Source of the DNA: Siphonodentalium dalli
Taxonomy: Eukaryota; Mollusca; Scaphopoda; Gadilida; Siphonodentaliidae
NCBI GenBank assembly: GCA_032622095.1
Contig: CP136069.1
Coordinates: 157,655,043 to 157,719,042, forward strand
DNA: 64,000 nt
Direction of reading: 5' to 3'
Within the stretch, counting starts at the first letter, position 1. Each line of letters begins with the position of its first letter. The notes below the pieces were generated by a model, which did not search any database, was not told the DNA's origin, and saw nothing but the letters and a program-made list of their open reading frames with translations. The translations under genes and the position numbers were made by a program. Below are positions 60,311 to 64,000 of this stretch, one piece after another.

Positions 60311-60411
60311 CTGAAAGGGTAAACAACTATATTTAAAGATGGTCACATAAGTTAAGGATGCATTTATGGACCCATATCAGCAACACCAACAACACCAACA
60401 ACAACACCACC

Positions 60412-60442
<31 letters not shown>

Positions 60443-60444
60443 GC

Positions 60445-60475
<31 letters not shown>

Positions 60476-60709
60476 GACAATGTGTATTTTCAATTTACAT
60501 ACCCATGCAACCATCACTTTGACTCACCGGTACTTAATGTTAAGTGTCCCTATACTGAAATAAAATTGCTTAGTCAGCATTAAACAAAACTTGGATTATT
60601 GTCAGAAATATACCTACATTGGTTCCCCACAATTATTCAGTTGCACTTGCAATGTATGCGTCTACCTCTCCAGATATTTTGGAAGTATAATTAACTTCAG
60701 CTCACGTAC

Positions 60710-60820
60710 CTGCACAGTTGGCGCCAATGTATCCCGATGCACAAGTACATGTGTACGAACTAACCGCGTCAGTACAAGTTCCTTCGTTATGACAAGGAGT
60801 TGATGCACATTCGTCAATGT
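60710..60820 (-). CDS. EGF-like exon (array position 5)
   Basis: 111 bp, phase 1-1, acceptor TTTACCCTTTCAG, donor G/GTACGTGAG. The module reads [14 protein letters not shown] to SGYIGANC. A glycine-to-glutamate change (HNEGTC) is unique in the array but keeps the O-fucose pattern. SSYTC replaces NSYTC. Confidence 0.9.
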
Positions 60821-61194
60821 CTGAAAGGGTAAACAACTGCATAGATGACCACATAAATTAAGGATTAATTTGTGGACCCATATCAGCAGCTGCAACAACA
60901 ACAACAACAACAACAACAGAAGCAGCAGCAACAACAACAACATGTATTTTAAATTTAAATTGCCATGCAACGAGCCCCTTGACTAACCCATAATTCATGT
61001 TGAGTGTCCCTATACTGAAAAAAATAACTTTTATCTTAGTCGTTGTTGGGGATTGCTATCAAGTAGGACATATCATGATGGTATATTTGGATTGACATGA
61101 AATGACCATGATGCTCTCGTGAGCGAACAGTTACTGTCAATAATGAAACATTCTGTGTACAGATTCATGACATGCCCTACATCAGCTCACGTAC

Positions 61195-61305
61195 CTGCAC
61201 AGTTGGTGCCAATATATCCGGATGTACAAGCACATGTGTACGAACTAACCGCGTCAGTACAAGTTCCTCCGTTCTGGCAAGGAGATGATTCACATTCGTC
61301 AATGT
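61195..61305 (-). CDS. EGF-like exon (array position 4)
   Basis: 111 bp, phase 1-1, donor G/GTACGTGAG. The module reads [14 protein letters not shown], then SSYTC, to SGYIGTNC. The calcium-binding, O-glucose (CESSPC) and O-fucose patterns are intact. Confidence 0.9.
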
Positions 61306-61703
61306 CTGAAAGGGTAAACAACTATATGCAGAGATGATCACATAATTTAAGGATGCATTTATGGACCCATATCAGCAGTTGCAACATCAAAAACAACAAC
61401 AACAACAACGACAGCAACAACAATAGCACCACCACCAAAAACAACAGCAGCAGTATCAGCAACACCACAAACAACAACAGCAACAACACTATGTATTCCA
61501 AATATACATTGCCAGGCAACCAGTCCCTTGGCTCTCCCGTACTTCAAGTTGTGTGTCCCTATACTGAAAGAAATTGCTTAACCAGGGTTAGCCAAAGTAT
61601 TAACCTCAGATTAACTCAATATTAGACAAAGTGAATAACTCTTAGCTTAGTTGTTGTTAGCGATTCCTATCACGTAGGACATATGAAGGTATATTTGGAT
61701 TGA

Positions 61704-61799
61704 CAATGTATCCGGATGCACAAGCACATGTGTACGAATTAACCGCGTCAGTACAAGTTCCTCCGTTCTGACAAGGAGTTGATTCACATTCGTCAATGT
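61704..61799 (-). pseudogene. EGF-like exon truncated by deletion (array position 3)
   Basis: The acceptor and the first 96 bp match the other exons ([14 protein letters not shown] to ASGYI). The last 15 bp, including the sixth cysteine codon, and the splice donor are missing. The sequence jumps directly to TGTCAATCCAAATATACC, which in neighbouring units lies about 130 bp further on. A simple deletion explains this. The exon cannot be spliced normally. As it is phase 1-1, skipping would keep the protein in frame. Confidence 0.9.
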
Positions 61800-62287
61800 C
61801 TGAAAGGGTAAACAACTATATGCAGAGATGATCACATAATTTAAGGATGCATTTATGGACCAATATCAGCAGTTGCACCTAAAACAACCATAACAACAAC
61901 AACAACATCAGCAGCAGCAGCAACAACAACAACAACAAGAACAACAACAACACCAACAACAACAATATGTATTTTAAATTTACATTGCCATGCAACCAGC
62001 CCCATGACTCACACGTACATCATGTTGACTGTCCCTATTCTGAAAGAAATTGCTTAGTCAGAGTGACTAAATTGTGTTAGTCAAAGTCTTAATCTAAGAT
62101 TAACTAAATATTAGACAAACAGAATATCTTTTGGCTTAGTCGTTGTTTGCGATTCCTATCATGTAGGACATACCATGATGGTATATTTGGATTGACATGA
62201 AATGACCATTGTGCTCTCGTGAGCGAACTGTCAATAATACATATTCTGTGTGCAGATTCATGACATGCACTACACCAGCTCAGGTAC

Positions 62288-62398
62288 CTGCACAGTTGGC
62301 GCCAATGTATCCGGATGTACAAGCACATGTGTACGAACTAACCGCGTCAGTACAAGTTCCTCCGTTGTGGCAAGGAGTTGATGCACATTCGTCAATGT
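62288..62398 (-). CDS. EGF-like exon (array position 2)
   Basis: 111 bp, phase 1-1, acceptor TTTACCATTTCAG, donor G/GTACCTGAG. The module reads [14 protein letters not shown], then SSYTC, to SGYIGANC. All calcium and glycosylation patterns noted for exon 49779 are intact. Confidence 0.9.
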
Positions 62399-62836
62399 CT
62401 GAAATGGTAAACAACTATATGCTGAGATGATCACATAATTTAAGAATGCATTAATGGACCCATATCAGCAGTTGCAACAACAAAAACAATAACAACAACA
62501 GCTGCAGCAACAACAGAAAATATGTATTTGAAGTTTACATTGCCATGAAACTCACCCGTACTTCATGTTGAGTGTCCCTATAATGAAAGAAATTGCTTAG
62601 TCAGAGTGACTAAATTGCATTAGTCAAAGTCTTAACCTCAGATTAACTAAATATTATACAAACTGAATAACTTTAGCTTAGTCGTTTTTTTTTGGCGATT
62701 CCTATCAAGTAGGGCATGCCCTGATGGTATATTTGGATTGACATGAAACGAGTATGGTGCGCTCGTGAGCGAACTGTCAATAGTGAAACATATTCTGTGA
62801 ACAGATTCATGGCATGTTCTACATCAGCTCATGTAC

Positions 62837-62947
62837 CTGCACAGCTGGCGCCGATGTATCCAGATGCACAAGCACATGTGTACGAATTTACCGTGTCTGT
62901 ACAAGTTCCCCCGTTCTGGCAGGGAGTTGGAGCACATTCGTCAATGT
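62837..62947 (-). CDS. EGF-like exon (array position 1, most 5' in window)
   Basis: 111 bp, phase 1-1, acceptor TTTTCCCTTTCAG, donor G/GTACATGAG. The module reads [14 protein letters not shown], then [11 protein letters not shown], to [14 protein letters not shown] lacks the serine needed for O-glucose. The O-fucose and calcium patterns are intact. It is the most diverged intact member. Further EGF or N-terminal exons, including a signal peptide, must lie beyond base 64000. Confidence 0.9.
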
Positions 62948-63099
62948 CTGAAAGGGAAAACAATTATCTGCCGAAATGACCACATAACTTAAAGATGCAT
63001 TTATGGACCCAGATCAGCAGGTGCAACAATAACAACAACAACAAAAACAACAACAATAGACAATATGTAGTTTAAATTTACATTGCCATCCCCTTGACT

Positions 63100-63439
63100 C
63101 ACCCGTATTTAATGTTAAGCGTCCCTATACTGAAAGAAATTGCTTAGTCACCATTAAACAAAACTTGGATTATTGTCAGAAATATACCCACATTGGTTCC
63201 CCACAATTTAACATGCCCAGCCTTAAAATGTTATACGGAGTACTGGCAATAATGAAACATATTCTTTAAAGGGGCGATATCTCCGTACTACACTTGCAAT
63301 GTAGGCGTCCACCTCCCTAGATATTTTGGAAGTATAATTAACTTTGTATCACAATTGTTAGTTTAGACTGGTTATTGCCTGACTTGCATGTGTAAGGTAG
63401 TTATCAAAATATCCGATCTAAGAAATGTTGTGATAGTTG
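63100..63439 (-). repeat. EGF-intron sequence paralogous to the 60.5 and 51 kb introns
   Basis: Blocks TTGCTTAGTCA-CATTAAACAAAACTTGG (also at 60565) and TTTAAAGGGGCGATA-CTCCG (also at 50835 and 56265) show this is another copy of the intron of the EGF unit, without an exon. Confidence 0.7.
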
Positions 63440-63797
63440 TGTTTCGGGGACCTTGCCAACCCACCCACAAACCTGCAAAAAAAGAAATGTTTACTCCCAA
63501 TTGTTTGACTAAATTTGGTCTAAAACCGCATAGAACTCTACTGATATCACTCATATGACTGGGAATTATCTCATTTGGTTCAAATAACAGTTTAATCTGT
63601 TTCAGAAGCTGTTTTAATTGAAAAACAAATGTTTTATAAATTGCTGAACATCTGTAAAGCTAGGTCATTGGGCAGGATACACACAATTTCATAATTTCTA
63701 TTAATTTTCTGATTAGTCTGTCAACCAGCCCATTATCTAATATATTACATACCAATTATGTTAGTCTTCTGGAGCGAATTACTTCTATTATACTAAA
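63440..63797 (-). repeat. Dispersed repeat family B, copy 2
   Basis: Reverse complement of 7385-7770 over about 350 bp. It interrupts the EGF intron copy: AACAACAACAACAGAAAATATG of the unit resumes at 63801. It is therefore an insertion younger than the intron duplication. Confidence 0.7.
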
Positions 63798-64000
63798 ATA
63801 ACAACAACAACAGAAAATATGTATTTTAAATTTACATTGCCATGCAACTCACCCGTACTTCATGTTGAATGTCCCTATACTGAAATAAACTGCTTAGTCA
63901 GAGTGACTAAATTGTGTTAGTCAAAGTCTTAATCTCAGATTAACTAAATATTAGACAAACTGAATACCTTTTAGCTTAGTCGTGGTTGACGATTCCTATC

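Larger units (their letters stand above)
59823..63059 (+). repeat. Recurrent (CAA)n/(CAG)n microsatellites, one per EGF unit
   Basis: Tracts at about 59823-59882, 60377-60478, 60892-60942, 61383-61491, 61885-61966, 62475-62515 and 63025-63059 lie 75-90 bp upstream (minus sense) of each EGF acceptor. In the transcript they read (UUG)n/(CUG)n. Lengths and interruptions differ from copy to copy, so they evolve faster than the exons. Confidence 0.9.

Noticed and set aside
60366-60563. Plus-strand frame with long poly-Gln/poly-His tract
   Set aside because: It is the (CAA)n/(CAC)n intron microsatellite upstream of an EGF acceptor read in one frame. There is no protein-like sequence around it.
60662-61547. 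Minus-strand frames with poly-Leu or poly-Val stretches resembling membrane helices
   Set aside because: They are the same trinucleotide tracts read on the minus strand, running out of frame through the EGF exons. The EGF frame, with six cysteines and splice sites, is the real one.

Overview
The window is nuclear DNA of a multicellular animal, most likely an invertebrate. It is AT-rich, has introns, and holds very few genes among many small inverted-repeat transposons, tandem repeats and LINE/SINE relics. Nothing prokaryotic is present. The best-supported genes encode extracellular modules (calcium-binding EGF-like repeats and C-type lectin domains), which fits a lophotrochozoan or a non-vertebrate deuterostome. 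The sequence alone does not fix the phylum.

Layout. 1-12 kb: transposon-rich. It holds a partial TTAA-flanked MITE, an unrecognised 157-residue minus-strand reading frame (1311-1784), a 3.15 kb foldback element (3575-6728), several smaller MITEs and a few exon-like frames. 12.05-12.27 kb: plus-strand terminal exon of a C-type lectin domain (CTLD). 12.3-31.7 kb: mostly repeats, with a small two-helix membrane-protein frame followed by a polyadenylation signal (17722-18103), a tRNA-derived SINE and TTAA MITEs. 31.76-36.17 kb: a minus-strand CTLD split over two exons, ending in a stop codon. 36.5-48.9 kb: LINE fragments, minisatellites, a MITE-bounded tandem array (42.26-45.26 kb) and satellites. 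40.4 kb and 49.8-62.9 kb: a minus-strand array of eleven EGF-like exons, nine intact and two broken.

How it fits together. All intact EGF exons are exactly 111 bp with phase 1 introns on both sides. The two CTLD exons downstream on the same strand also use phase 1 junctions. The simplest reading is one large minus-strand gene for a secreted or cell-surface protein with a run of near-identical calcium-binding EGF modules and a C-terminal lectin domain. Its 5' end lies beyond base 64000. The EGF exons and their introns arose by recent tandem duplication. Copies are still being gained and lost: one exon has a premature stop, one lost its splice donor to a deletion, and one duplicated intron unit has lost its exon. 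That EGF and CTLD exons belong to one transcript is inference, not shown.

Most of the remaining sequence is mobile DNA: TTAA-flanked MITEs carrying 69-nt near-perfect palindromes, TA-flanked MITEs, foldback elements and LINE debris. Several insertions can be placed in relative time because paralogous intron copies keep the empty site.
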